This document shows, in pieces, positions 24,508 to 36,882 of a stretch of 64,000 nt of DNA. Position numbers and translations under genes: made by a program. How positions within the stretch are numbered: the first letter of the stretch is position 1; every line of letters begins with the position of its first letter. The DNA is taken from the NCBI RefSeq assembly GCF_043641665.1, contig NC_092181.1:1397001-1461000 (forward strand). The letters are read 5' to 3'. The notes below the pieces were generated by a model. It did not search any database. It worked only from the letters and a program-made list of their open reading frames with translations, and was not told the DNA's origin. The DNA comes from Enoplosus armatus (Eukaryota; Chordata; Actinopteri; Centrarchiformes; Enoplosidae).

Positions 24508-26609
24508 TCCATATGAGCTTTGTCTGCTCACGTCCACGTTTCTATCCATCATCTTTTCATGCACAAGAGGATCAGGTCCTTGAAAGCAGCACAGATGAGC
24601 ATCTGATCAATATAAACAGTCCAGAAGTGCTCACGTCTGCTCGTCTCCCATGAGTAATTCTAGCCTTTACTCTCATTGATTTCTAAAGGAAAGATCATTG
24701 TGGGTGGCTGAGCTGTAAGACACTTGAGGTTTTTTTTTCTTTTTGTGTGTTCCTTCATGGCTCAATAGTGCACCAATCTACCGTTGCCAGAGATAAAGCT
24801 TTGAAGGACCAAACACTCCGAAAGCTTTTGCCGTGCTTAATTTCATGACGTTGCATCTGAGGAATATAAAGATTCAAATTGAATTTTAATTTCAAAGATA
24901 TAACAAACAACGATAAACAGTTGTTTATTTGCACAACAGCAACATTATTATTTATTTGGAGTCATATTTCTGTCCAATATGCACTCTCTTTTAGCTCTGT
25001 TTTTGGTCTCTACCGACTCCTGTGGGACATATCTGTCTCTTCAGCTGCTAAATGCTCCACTATGTTCGCCAGCTAACTCTTTCTGTCTGCTGTTTGGTGC
25101 TGAGCAGTAGCATACAGTGGGTTTTTTTAAGCTTTTTAAAATTAGTGTGGGAAATTGTGAATGAAGCGTCACCTTAAAGACGGATATCAAATGTTAAACG
25201 ACCACAGGATGCTCAGTGAATAAAGTCATATTCCATATTTGACAAACTGCCCTGTCGATGTCATACGTTATCTTCTGAGAGATTTCACTTTGTTTTAAAG
25301 ATATAGACATGAAGCTCCATTCGACGTGTGTTCACTGGTTCAGTCGTTGTCCACATCTGCAAGAATGGCCGCTGTAATGCCCCTCATATTTCATATTTCC
25401 TCAGGGTATAGGAGAATCGCTTTTATTCAGCGCAGGGATCAAGACGAAACCTGTGGCCAACCTGTGCCACTGTTTCAGAGGAAAGCGACACGTGGACTTT
25501 GATCTGTCACGTCACATTTAGTGTGAGGATTTATAACTCTCTTCCATCTGGGAACCATCTCACAGAGACTTCAATGGGCGGGTAAAGGTCTCGTCTTGTT
25601 ATCCCTCCGTCTAGAGAGAAGAAGAAGGAGGAGGAGGAGAGAGAAAGTCCTGTCATGTTTTCACAGACGGGTTATAAATTGGCGATACTGAGAGGACGGG
25701 ACTCATAATACCAGTTAATGGGCCTCCAGTAAAAAGCTGAGTGGCCAAAAATGGTTTGAGACAGTTTTTGGTCTCAAAATGAAACTCAATGCCCCACATG
25801 AAAATATATATTGTATTAGATAATGTGAACAAGACAAAGTGTAGGATTAAAAGGGGGATGTTTACACCAAAGTGCAGTACAACCAAGTCTTTGAGCCTTT
25901 ATATTTATTACAGAGGGCTTGTTTTGAAGTTCAGGACCTCTTAGCTATAATGAAACCACTTTTGTCACATTATTCTTTCTTGTTTCTACAGTCTAAATAT
26001 GCATGGCCCCCATTCAAAACATTTGCTGATTAATGGTTGGTCATTTCAAGGATATTGTATTCTATTATGTCTGTATTTTTACAGCAGTTAATCATAAAAG
26101 AGCCCATCATAAAACAGCACATCCCATGAGAAGCGCTGCTCGTTTGAGAGTTCAGAGATTGAGCAATAAATTGAGCAACATCTGTGTTTATTCCTCACTT
26201 CTCCAGAACTGGACATTTGTTCAGTTTAATTTCACTGCCAGTTGCAGTCCACCCACGTATTTAAACAAACATGCAAGATTATTTTTAGTCTTGTAATGCA
26301 GATGAAAAATGGAAAAGCTTCACACAAAGGTGCAAGGAATGGATTAAACAGCGCGTATCATGTTTGTTCATTCTTAAGGAATGCTCTAAAACAGCTACTG
26401 AATGGACCTCGTGACGAGATGATCTACTGTGAAACTACTACAAGGTCAAGAATGAACTTAGCGTCTCGTTATGTCTCTGGTTTCTAAAAGGACACTTTGA
26501 AGCCTATGAAGCTTGGGTTTACACTTGGAGCCAGAAATTTAAAATTTGGTTGGTTTACGTGGAACAAGCAAGCAGCAACCAGCACAGCTGAGTGTGATTG
26601 GCTGCCATA

Positions 26610-26852
26610 GACCTTTTTCACAGCAGACATTTTGGCATGACGTAATAGGAAAATCACAGGTGTAATTGATAACATTAGAAATTGCTGCATTCCATTTAGT
26701 TGAGCTAGTTCCAGGGTCTTGGTTTTCTGCATGTTGGCTCACTGGCTTTGCTTACTGGAACACTTCATGGAACTGAGCCATTGTTAGAGAAATGTGCTTC
26801 ACCTGTGCTTTTCCTGTTTTGACAAGTCAAAATGTCTGCTGTGAAAAAGGCC
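26610..26852. mobile_element. Non-autonomous DNA transposon (MITE), 243 bp, TA target-site duplication
   Basis: The ends are inverted repeats of about 25 bp. The left end begins GACCTTTTTCACAGCAGACA and the right end is its complement with one mismatch (GACC/GGCC). Both sides are flanked by TA (26608-26609 and 26853-26854). There is no transposase open frame inside. The TA duplication fits Tc1/mariner-type mobilisation, but the superfamily is inferred. The near-identical ends suggest fairly recent movement. Confidence 0.75.
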
Positions 26853-29800
26853 TATTCACACATCCTGAAGTCTCAATATCCCCACATTGAACAGCTATTT
26901 TCAAAATGCCCTCTAAGGCACACAAAATCACAAAAAAATGGTTTAGTATTTTGAGAGAGAAGTTGTGGGTTTTCACGTTGACTTTAATCCACTCAGTCAC
27001 TTTGATCGAGGAATTGACCATTTATTGGAAATGGTTGGGGTGGTGGAGGGAGCTGCATCAGCAAACATTAGCATGAGCATATCAGCAGTAATAGTTCCCA
27101 TTACTTGCATTTCCATCCACCTGTTTTATGTGCAATTTCAATTTGTAAAAAAAAAAAAAATGGGGGTGGAAACGCAGAAAATAAAAAAAACTTGTAATAT
27201 CGCTAAAAAGTTTCCACTGCAGAGACGAAAACATTCCTCAAATGAATTAACCAAACATAAATGCTATATTTCTAACTTGTTTTCTACAGTGTTTTTGCTT
27301 GATTGAGGTTTGATTGGCGCTTGCACTTTGCACCCTTATCTCAATGAGTCCAACTCCTAATATTCACATAACACCAGTGAAACTAGCCTTGATGCTCGTC
27401 ACACAGCTGTGAACGAGCCGATGATTGTGCAGTATGAATGACACAGCTGATGTCAATCAGTGGGACTCCAGTGAGCTGCCTGAACTCGTGCGATGCTTCA
27501 TTACAGCCACATACTAGTGACCATTAGAACAAGTGCATCATGAGGCACGTCTGCAACGGCATTAGCACTCACCCATGGTGGTAACTGCATGTGTCACCAA
27601 CATTAACATTGCGTCACTACATCCGCAGTCTTCAGCCACACAATAACAACATCTAGCATATATAGCCTTGCTCAGGCCAAGAGCAAAGAAAGCAAAAGAA
27701 ACACGTTAAGTGCAAGACTTCTAAGGGGAGTTGATAATAAACATGCTGGTGTGTGTGTAGGTATATACATGCCTTCATGTGAACTAGTCTTTGGATTCTT
27801 GCTTCTGTATGTGTGTGTGTGTCTGGCTGCCCTGACTGAGTGCACTTCAATCTCTCTCTCTCTGGAATATGTTGGCAGGACAGCTACTGAGTTCCCTATA
27901 GTAGATCCTATCGGCTCTCGCTGCTGAGTTTTCTCTGCTGGCGGGGAGAACGGGCTCTAATGCTCTGAAAACAAGCCTGCCGTGGTCTGTAGATGGACAG
28001 AATAAATGACTGGTAACATTAGAAGAGGCAAAGAACAGAGATGAGGGGTGAGAGCGAAGACAGGGAAAATGACCAAGTTGGGGGAAACTGAGAAGTGAAC
28101 CAGCTTGTCATGAAATGGCAAACAATAAGACGAGACCATTCAGAATGTCTCATGTAATAATCTGTCTCGTCAAGCAGCCTGACATTTATCTGAGTGAGGT
28201 GTTTGAAGCAAATGTAGTCGGTAGATCTCAAGATTTTTTATAAAACATACATTTGTATTTGAAACCTGTTTGGTTTGAGTTAAAGAAACGCAGCTTGTGA
28301 TAAAACATGTCAAAGACAACATCTTGTTACAGGTAGGGTAGGGGTTAGGATGGCGAGCTGTGTCTTATTTACATGTTGTGTGTTGTTGAGCGCCAGGCTT
28401 TTCAGTCAGTCGGTGGGAAACACTGCAGAAAACATGATGCAAATATGGCTTTTATGTTAGTTTCACGTATTAATTGGAGGAACTTTACAGTCTTCTTATC
28501 GCTCCATACAAATCTGATGTTTTTGACATTTTTCGTGTCTTCAGTGGAGCGGAGGCTTCAGTGGATGTTTAAGTCACATCATTTTTTCGCTGTCTGTCTG
28601 TCTTGCATTTTGCTTTTATCAATACTCCAACTTTTCCACCCCAGCCAAAAATGTTATTTTGAGGTGTCATTTTCCACATTTTCAGCGTTTCCACTTTTTT
28701 CAAGTGCAAATTGAAAATTAAAAACCCATTTAATGTATTCAAACACATGTTAAATACTAAATAAAATTATGAATTACTTTTGAGGTTAAGCAATTAGTAA
28801 AGTAATGTGATTTTTCAATACTGAAGATATACATTCATATTGGGACATTTTGCCATACACAGGTCCATCCAGTGCCAGCATTCAGTGCCAAGTAGGAACT
28901 AGTAGGAACTTCATGTTTATTAGCGTAGTTAAAATTAGGCATGTGGGGGATAATACAGTATCCTCAGCAACAGAGTCAGTGTTGGCTTTTGTTTTGTTTA
29001 ACCATGGTAACCTAACTTTAACCGATCAATGCACCATAGCAGCGTGACCCTCGCAGGTCTGTTTGGCGAGTGGATTGGAATAAAACACCTATCCAGAAAC
29101 AGGCTTTCTCTGTTTAACACAGGATTATGTTGGCTGTCCAAGCACAAACACTCTGTCAACTATTGTAGCTTAAACAGTTTAAGAAGAGAAAGTACTGCCT
29201 GCCTGCCTCCCACCTGCCAGAGTGTGAGTCCTGGCCAGACTGGGAGCAGCGAGGAGGACTCACGCTGATACTGGCGGTCCAATCTGCCGGGGTCATGACC
29301 TCAGCTCCGTCCCAGGTCTCGGAGGATCTCTTCCCTGCCTGGCGTCAGCCCTGGCCTCGTTCCGCAGCGCCGCTCTGCTTGTTTGTGTGTCGATCACGAG
29401 GTGCTGAGAAGCCAGCGCTGGAAACAACGTGGATGTGTGCGGTGTTTAAATAAAAGTTATGTGTGAGTGTGCCAAAGCCAACAGATTTGTTCCTGATGTG
29501 CCAGACATACATCCCATTAAGCCTTCAGAGTCCATAAGTAATTTACATCACAAAGACAGCATCCTTTCTCATTTGACTGCACAGGTTTTACACAGTGAAT
29601 CGCCTGAACAAACCACAGATTTAGCGAAGAGTGAACTCGAGAAAATGCTGCTGTTTGCAGAGTTGTTACCATCAAAGCTCGAGCTGCAGGATGTGTTTCA
29701 GCCAAATCGACTTTAATTTGCCATAGCTGAAAAGCTCAACAGAAGAATATGTTCTTTAAAACTCTGCCATGTAACCTGGTGTTTTCAATTTATCTCCCCT

Positions 29801-30949
29801 TGGCCTGCGTCAGCTTTGGCTAAAGACAAACTATGGGAAATTAAACTTGTCAATTTGAAATGGACCCCTCAATCACTCATCGCCATGGGACTGTTGAAGG
29901 AGGAGGGGCGAACAGCGGCCGCAATTAGTGTCTTTTCTACCGCGGATCTCAGAGGTGATGTCATGAAGTCTGCATGTGCTGTCAGTGGCACAAAGTGAGA
30001 ACACCCAAAACCTTTGCATGTGTCATCATGCTCAGTGCACATTCATGCATCTGCACGCAATCTTGTTGATTTGTGAAATAATATAAATACATTGCAAACT
30101 CATTATTCACTTTATACTTCTTCTAATACCACTTTCTTTTATTTCAACACCTTTCATGCTTCTTTTTCACTCTGGAAACTGATGCTATTTCACAATTTTC
30201 TGTTCCCAGTCTGCATCCAACTCTTCAGTCGTTGTGTCGATTTTTTGTTGTTGTTTTTTGATGCGGTCATTTGTCTCAAGTCAATATTTTCTCATACCAC
30301 TGACCAACATTCACGCTGTTTACTCAACTGTTTCCTGAGCACAAAACCTCTGTTCTCAATCATGGGCTCCCACAAATGCCAACCTTTATTGTTCTGAATG
30401 ATAAACTTGATTATGAAGATGAATTCCAGAAAGATCAAGGGAATTTTCTGACCTCCATGTTTAACAATTTATGGGTATTTGATGAACTGGTTTTGTCCCA
30501 AGCCCTTGTTCTCATCCAGGTCTATAAAGAGCAGCCTTTATATACAACAGACGTACACAGTCATTTATAGAAACACACTCATGTGGTTTGACGACGCGCT
30601 CACGGTCACTGAGCGTTCATGGTACATCCCATCCAATTAGAGTTGGAGCTGTGATGAGCATCCCTTCATATGGCCTCCTGCTCTCGGCTTTTCCCTGAGA
30701 AGAGGAGCAGACAACTGCCTAGAATTAAAATCACACAGTCTCACACACTTGAATGTGGCACCAAAGGGCACCAGCACTCCAGTCCGCCCTGTCTTTTCTC
30801 AGCATCCCATAATGTATACAGTAAACACATGTCCTGTCTTATACAGGAGCTGAAACCATGGAAATGGGGTCAGATACAAACCGCGCTCTTGACAAATATA
30901 TGAAAGACGAGACGGATTCAATGTGCTTGTCAAGCAGGAAACGAGGAGC

Positions 30950-30971
30950 GAGGAGGAGGAGGAGGAGGAGG
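30950..30971. repeat. (AGG)n trinucleotide run
   Basis: About seven GAG/AGG units next to gcggcc. It makes an arginine-rich chance frame on the + strand. Confidence 0.85.
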
Positions 30972-32343
30972 CGGCCATTTTTTTGCCTTTGTTTGGAAAA
31001 AGCATCTATTGAGTGGCATTTGGTGTCATGCCAGATTCTCTCCTCCACAAACGGGCACAAAGTAAACTGGATTAGTCACTGAGAGGCCTTTCTCCCGTAA
31101 CTGACAGCCAAGGAGAGCTGAAAACTTCAAACACGTTCAGGACGTTTCTACCTAAAGACCAGACGCTCATTCAAATGGAAATGCCTTTATCATCACTCTG
31201 TGCGTAGCTTTCTGACTGTATGTGCTGTACATGTGAAGGGGAATGCAGGATTATAGGCCAGGAGGCGGACTCAATGAGGAGCTCTCTCCAGGTTTTGTTC
31301 AGCCAAGGCCTCTTTGGTGTTTAATCAATGTTTCTTTTCGACTGCTACTACACTGCTGCCCCCTGAGTGCTCATATAATGTTGTGCTGTTGTTTGTATTC
31401 TACTCATTTAACCTGTTAGTGTGTGCCTGCAACATTTCTTGTCACGCTGGTGTTTTGTCGATTGTTTCTTACTTTCAGTGGTGCAAATTTCAATTTGTTT
31501 CAAAGCTATTAACAGTGTGTTATTTTGTTTAATTATGTTGTACTTAATCACTAACCACATCATATTAGCCAGTGTAAATGAATGCTTGAAAGTCCAAATT
31601 ACATTTGAAATGTAACAAATAAATGTTGTCTAATTTGTACCTCAGAAATGGATTGTTCAACATGTGTGATGACAAATGAGAATAATAATTATCATTATTA
31701 GATTTCACTCTGTTTTATTTCTACAGTAGCTCTACAGTATGATATATTCTAATGATTTATTTACCTGCTAAAGTACTAATAAATGAAAAGCAAGACTGTA
31801 CTTGGGTACAGCAGTACTTTGATATGAATGTTGCGTTAATTTAATGTGTTAGCATGTTAACATTATGTCTCTGAGGTTACCTTTTTCATATACTTTTTAT
31901 TTATTTAGATTCTCTATGAAATCAGTAAGTCTACGTTAATTTAAGTATAGTTTTGATGAAGTACTGTGCAGAACTACATTCAGAAAGGTGAGATTTACAG
32001 ATAAGCCTACAGTTGTGCTGTTATGGCCTTCACAGGAAGATAGTGGTTTTATAATATATAATGACAAGGTGATCTCTCAGAAACCTCAAAGCTTTGTGAC
32101 TAAAGCATCACTGATATACTTGGATACACTTCAGTACCCACAACTGTTACTCTGCCTCTGAGTTTTACTGAAGTAGTTTCCAGCACAAATACAATTGTTG
32201 TCCGCTGCAGCATTTTTGATCCATTAATAATTAAACAGATGATCATTTTGGCATCTGGAGAGAATTTGATTCATTACTTATTAACAGACTTAAGTGTTTA
32301 ATGAAAACATTTTCTCTGCACTGCAGGAGGCCCCATCTCACTA

Positions 32344-32370
32344 ATGTGTGTGTGTGTGTGTGTGTGTGTT
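32344..32370. repeat. (TG)n microsatellite
   Basis: TG run of about 13 units. A shorter complementary CA run follows at 32472-32486. Confidence 0.9.
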
Positions 32371-34212
32371 CTCCCTGAGAAGCCAGCTGCTGAGGCTCAG
32401 GGAAAAACGTGCTAACTGATAACAGCGACCCCCCAAAAAACACATCACACACCTGCCCCCCCTCTCTAACCCACACACACACACACTTTAAACCCCCCAA
32501 ACCTCCTGTTTATCCTGTTTACAGAACCCAGCTTCAAATCACCACCATAAAGACACACACAGGCAACACACAGACAACTCCAGTATATCTTGAAGTTTTT
32601 TTCACTCAACATAAAATCCAAATCCATTGCCCTCCTCAGACTGTAAATCTTTTATATACTGTAAACTACTCAGCCACTTCACAATACTGACTAGATGTAG
32701 AGGGCATAGTTTTAACTCAACACTTTCCCTTTTTTATGATCTAGCAGCCAATACATTTGGTGCTCTTGAGAATTTTTCCACATGTTGATTAATGTGTGTT
32801 TACATGGCACATTTCGAGCCTCTCATTCAGCGTGAGTGTGTGTGATTGTGATTGTGAACTACTGTTTATCTAAGCCCAGTGGAGGGAAACCTTTCATCTG
32901 CCCTGCCACCATAAAATAAAACTCAGCACCAGACTCAAACCGCTGGACAAACACAATAAACTGTGGATCACAGAGCAATCTCCACACAGAGATCCCAACA
33001 GGAAAGTCTGGATCTGCTGTCGCATGGGAGATTACCGAAAAGATTAGTCTGTGTTTATTTGGGTTCATTTTTACATGGAGGGGCATTAAAGACCTTAATA
33101 ATGTGCTTGTGTGGGTTTGGTTTAAGTGCTATGACACATCTGCTGGTGAAAGATGATTATTGAAGTGGACAGAGTGCATGTATGTTATACTCTTTAGTTC
33201 ATAATGGCATTAAATGTGAGCTTATATGTATATTATTCTATTGGGTTGTAGCCTGTTTAGAAAGATTTTTAACATGTGTGTTACTTTACTTCTAAGACTA
33301 AATTCTTGTGCAAATTCACTACAAAGCATGAGCAGAATCCCAGCAGGAAAACAGCAGGTTTTGTTAGAGGGTAAAAAAACATTCGGATGTTTTCTTCTCT
33401 CATTAAAAACCCCATTCGTTCCTATTTAACCACATCCTCAGATGTCCTGTTGTGATCAAGGTTTTGTTTTACAAGAGACAATCACATTTACAGGGAAAAT
33501 GAAAACATTTATTGCCTCTAATAACCTTTATTTGGGCAATTATTTCATTCAAGTAGGAGGGTGTTGCATGTGTGGACCTGATGCAGACCATCCACCCGGA
33601 CTAAATACTCGTCTGCTCTCCATCATGTCCCTCATCATGGCAGCCATTTGTGCAGGCTCGTCTATCAGGGCTGGTCCAGAACAAAGACCTGGCAGCCCAA
33701 TTGCCCGTAACCCTATACAGGGACATGAAACACTGACCTCTGACCCCACGTGTGATACAAGTGGCAGTGTTGTCCCACAGGTCAGCGGTAAACGTGCCAA
33801 ACACATTCCCGGCCTCCATCGCGGCCGTGCTCCTGTGGCGTGTTAGCGCTCGAGCAGCTAAAACACTTCTGACATTTGTTTTTGTGTCTCAGTAAATACA
33901 ACTCTCGCTGTGAAGATAAGATTGACAAGGTTTCAGGTAGTTTGGGAGTTTGGGGTTTATCTGAGCTAACTTGTAAATGTTAGTGTTTGCATGAAACATA
34001 ATACAGAATTATTCAAACATCCCATCATAGAAACATTACATGCCTGGAGAAAATCCAAACAGAGTTGTATGTTGAAGGTGTGGCAAGCTTCACTGTGAGG
34101 CGCTGTGTTTAATCAAATCAAACCTTATACACCTACATCTGTTTCCCAGCCCTGCTTAAGAAAACTAGTAGTGTGGTCCTTTATAAACCCATAATCTAAT
34201 ACACAAGCATAC

Positions 34213-34935
34213 ATTAAAGGGTCAGTTCATCCAAAAGACAAAAATTATATATATATACTTTTTTAACTAACCTCTAGTTGAATCTTGGCATGCAGATGGT
34301 TTGGGTTTTATTTGTCCATTTCTGTTCCCACCCCAACATAATGGAGGTGAATGGAACCTGGTTTGCTGTGTCCACAACACTGAAAAATCACATTTTAACA
34401 ATTCCTTAGCAAACAATGTCCTGGTTACTCTGCATAACAGATGAAGTTGTGCTGATGATGGTCCTCAACCCTGGAATAAATTGTTTCTTTTCCCATCTTA
34501 AGAGCATCTTCTATCTTTTTGTCAGTGTGCCACCAATTTTTCTATGAAATGGGACTCTTGATTTTGGCTACACAAACCTGACACTACAGTATCTCTTGAA
34601 ACGCTTGGATTCAAGAGCGCAAACTCTTTCACAACCCTTTTACTCTGGATAATCCACAGAACACACTGTCAGCACCAAAAACAAAGATCCATTCACCTCC
34701 ATTATTTTAGGGTGGCAGCAGAAATCACTGAAGCAGGTATCTCTGATCAAACCTATCTGTATGGATGGATACCACTTGAGGCAAGTTATGAAATAATTTG
34801 CATGGTTAAAGCAGCACAACCACACAAAAAATAACTGTTGTCTATCTTTATGACCGTTAACTGAATTTTGTGCTGTTTCTTGGACCATAAAACAATAAAA
34901 ACGCATTGTTTGTGTCAAGAAAAGCTGAGTAAATG
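34213..34935. repeat. Fish interspersed repeat with internal inverted segments
   Basis: It starts with attaaagggtcagttcatcc, a familiar opening of a widespread teleost repeat. It contains an inverted pair of about 28 bp: 34328-34355 (with aacataatggaggtgaatgg) and 34688-34715 (its reverse complement with three or four changes). The open frame on the minus strand over 34640-34966 is within this repeat and is not a gene. Confidence 0.65.
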
Positions 34936-35223
34936 CTCCGAGGTAATTTGATGTTTGTCTTTTCACGGCTCAGTTTCATCTCCACACTGTTAATGGCGGT
35001 TATATTGGATGACTCTCTGGCTAATAGTAAACACCCTCTCAGGTTTACAGCTTACAGCAGGCCTCAGACCTGCGAGCACTCTCTCAGCACGCCGGCATGG
35101 TGAGGGCCTGTAAACTGCAGGGGAGGAGTTCCAGTGTATGAATTGACAGGCAGTCTTTAGCAGTGTATGGTTTTATTACTGGAGGTGGTGGTAGGGGGCT
35201 GCAGATGGGGAGGAGGGGGTTGA

Positions 35224-35235
35224 GGGGGGGGGGGG
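35224..35235. repeat. G12 homopolymer in a G-rich tract
   Basis: Twelve consecutive G, preceded by several GGG and GGGG runs (35181-35220). A G-quadruplex on this strand is plausible. Confidence 0.8.
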
Positions 35236-35451
35236 TCACCTCCAACAGCTCTGACAGTGAAGGCGTCAAGTCCTGGCATGAAGACCAGTTTCAGTTTACC
35301 AGCTGCTGGATTCAATGCAGCAGAACGGAGGGAAAGGAGACATGAATGTGGTGCATAATTGCATGCATGTTTGCAGATACACACACACACACTCACACAT
35401 GTGCAGACATGTACACACATGCATATACTAAACTAACTGCACAGCAACACC

Positions 35452-35474
35452 TACACACACACACACACACACAC
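35452..35474. repeat. (AC)n microsatellite
   Basis: AC run of about 11 units. A shorter CA run precedes it at 35379-35390. Confidence 0.9.
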
Positions 35475-35967
35475 TACTGTGTCCCGTTATGCTGTTAATA
35501 ATAGTTTTTCAGCCATCATATGTCAACTGCTATATGTTTACCGTTAACATGCAGACTACTACATGTGTTGTCCCCAGCCAGATGTTAAAAATCCATCCTA
35601 AAATGTATCCATCGTTTTATTCTCAACTATATATTTACATATAATTCCTTATAACCGTCCATAAATATTCATTGCAAGAGGGGGAAACAAGAAGACACTT
35701 TTAGTCGCCGACATATGAGGAAATCAAACTCAAACCATCCTTTTTTGTAGCAAATTGACATCCTCACATCTGGTCAGATATGCAGGTTTCCAAAAGTGAT
35801 TTGTAATTTATTCTGTTTGCAAAAAAAGTACTACATGGTTCTTTTCTTCTACATCCTTTTGAATCTGATTTGAAATGTCATTTGAAGCTGTGGAGAAATC
35901 AGATAACATCTGATCATTGTCATTAGTTATTTGGATACAGGAGCATCCTTTCCAAATGTCAGCTTAT

Positions 35968-35997
35968 TCTTAATAATCTTAATAATCTTAATAATCT
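35968..35997 (+). repeat. Short tandem repeat, 9-bp unit cttaataat, three copies
   Basis: Three consecutive near-perfect copies (ttcttaataat, cttaataat, cttaataat), ending at ctaatc. Simple AT-rich tandem expansion. Confidence 0.7.
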
Positions 35998-36239
35998 AAT
36001 CAGAAAAGACCTGAGTCACAGAGGTAATCCACAATTTGTAAGTTTCTATAATGAAATGTTCTCATTTTTATTCCACACAGCTTTCCCTCTTCTCATTTTA
36101 ATGGTACAAGTGTGACGGTCCTTGAATAGTTTCATCACAGAGCAGACAGTGAAACTGACATGAAGTCCAGAGGAGACCAATAAAGACATGAACCAGATGA
36201 CAGGGAGTCAATAAGTGGGAAAAGGAGAAAGAGAGACAC

Positions 36240-36535
36240 AGTCAGAGCGAGAGAGAGAGAGAGAGCAGTAAACAATAACACAACTCTCAGCTGAAATATA
36301 CAACAATATTAGTCCAACAGCAGGGAGCTCTGGCTCTGAAAATAGTCTGTGAGTGACTGGTTGGACACGGTGCAGGTTGTACTGTGTGTGTGGCAGGTGG
36401 CAAGAAGAGGAAAGAACCGTGAAATAGAGATGAAATAGACAAAAGAGCAGAACTAACAGAGAAAGAGAGAAAAAAGAGGAAAATGGAGAGAAATCAGTGC
36501 AAAGAGAGAAAGAGAGGGAAAGAATTCCCCTCAGA
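36240..36535. repeat. Purine-rich (GA) low-complexity tract upstream of cxcl12a
   Basis: Includes a (GA)n run at about 36249-36265 and a dense A/G stretch from about 36420 to 36535. It is followed by a C/T-rich stretch (36600-36710). Together they create a spurious 170-codon open frame on the minus strand with Arg/Glu and Ser/Leu repeats. Confidence 0.7.
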
Positions 36536-36589
36536 CTTCTCCTTGACTCCCAGCCAACACATTTACAATCGAGGAAGTCTCTACTGACT

Positions 36590-36815
36590 CGCTGCTGCTC
36601 CCTGCTTCTCCTCCCCTCCTCTCCTCTCATGCTGGGACCCCCTCCGCCCCCTCCCTCCTGAGAAAGTGGGACTCCCTCCCTCTCCCTCTCACTCTCTCTC
36701 TCCCGTCTGAGCTTTAACACAGTGCACAGCGGAGCTGGCGGTCACAGTTGTGTCCTGGATTGTAGCAGCGAGAGTGAGAGAGAGCAGCCCCCCTGCAGCC
36801 TGTGAACCCACCACC
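36590..36815 (+). promoter_or_regulatory. Probable cxcl12a core promoter and 5' UTR
   Basis: Upstream of the start codon is a C/T-rich stretch (about 36600-36710) with repeated ctcc and tctc units, then a more GC-rich purine segment (about 36721-36800) that is likely 5' UTR. No convincing TATA box is visible; a weak ctttaaca at about 36711 is the nearest candidate. A TATA-less promoter with dispersed initiation fits the known mammalian CXCL12 promoter. The transcription start cannot be placed from sequence alone. Confidence 0.45.
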
Positions 36816-36882
36816 ATGGATGTCAAGCTGCTGGCACTGATGGCTCTGCTGGCCGTGGCCACACATGTACCAACCTCCAACG
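36816..36882 (+). CDS. cxcl12a: cxcl12a coding exon 1 (signal peptide)
   Basis: This 67-nt coding part starts at the first good ATG and ends at AACG|gtgagt, a consensus donor. It encodes residues 1-22 and the first base of codon 23 (phase 1 intron). The product is almost entirely signal peptide: M-D-V-K, a Leu/Ala-rich core, then a polar region ahead of the cleavage site. Confining the leader to exon 1 is the usual CXC chemokine gene layout. Confidence 0.93.

Larger units (their letters stand above)
21641..26609. other. Gene-free intergenic sequence
   Basis: Two TG microsatellites, an AG-rich stretch at 25612-25645, and otherwise unique AT-rich sequence with only short chance frames. Confidence 0.6.
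26855..34212. other. Gene-free intergenic sequence with a few unusual open frames
   Basis: A14 run at about 27147-27160. GC-rich segments lie at 29220-29400, 29890-29960 and 33580-33850. Open frames at 29459-29716 (85 codons) and 33442-33846 (134 codons) start with true ATGs but match no family I know. Confidence 0.55.
34936..36239. other. Gene-free sequence upstream of cxcl12a promoter
   Basis: Contains the G-rich tract (35181-35235), CA runs, and the 9-bp tandem repeat. No open frame of interest. Confidence 0.6.

Noticed and set aside
34640..34966. 108-codon minus-strand frame
   Set aside because: It lies in the interspersed repeat at 34213-34935.
36208..36720. 170-codon open frame on the minus strand overlapping the cxcl12a promoter
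   Set aside because: It is made of Arg/Glu- and Ser/Leu-rich low complexity from the purine and pyrimidine tracts, with no domain.
36750..36815. N-terminal extension of the cxcl12a frame upstream of the ATG
   Set aside because: The frame is open to 36750 but begins at GTG, not ATG. The ATG at 36816 has a near-perfect Kozak context and yields a proper signal peptide.
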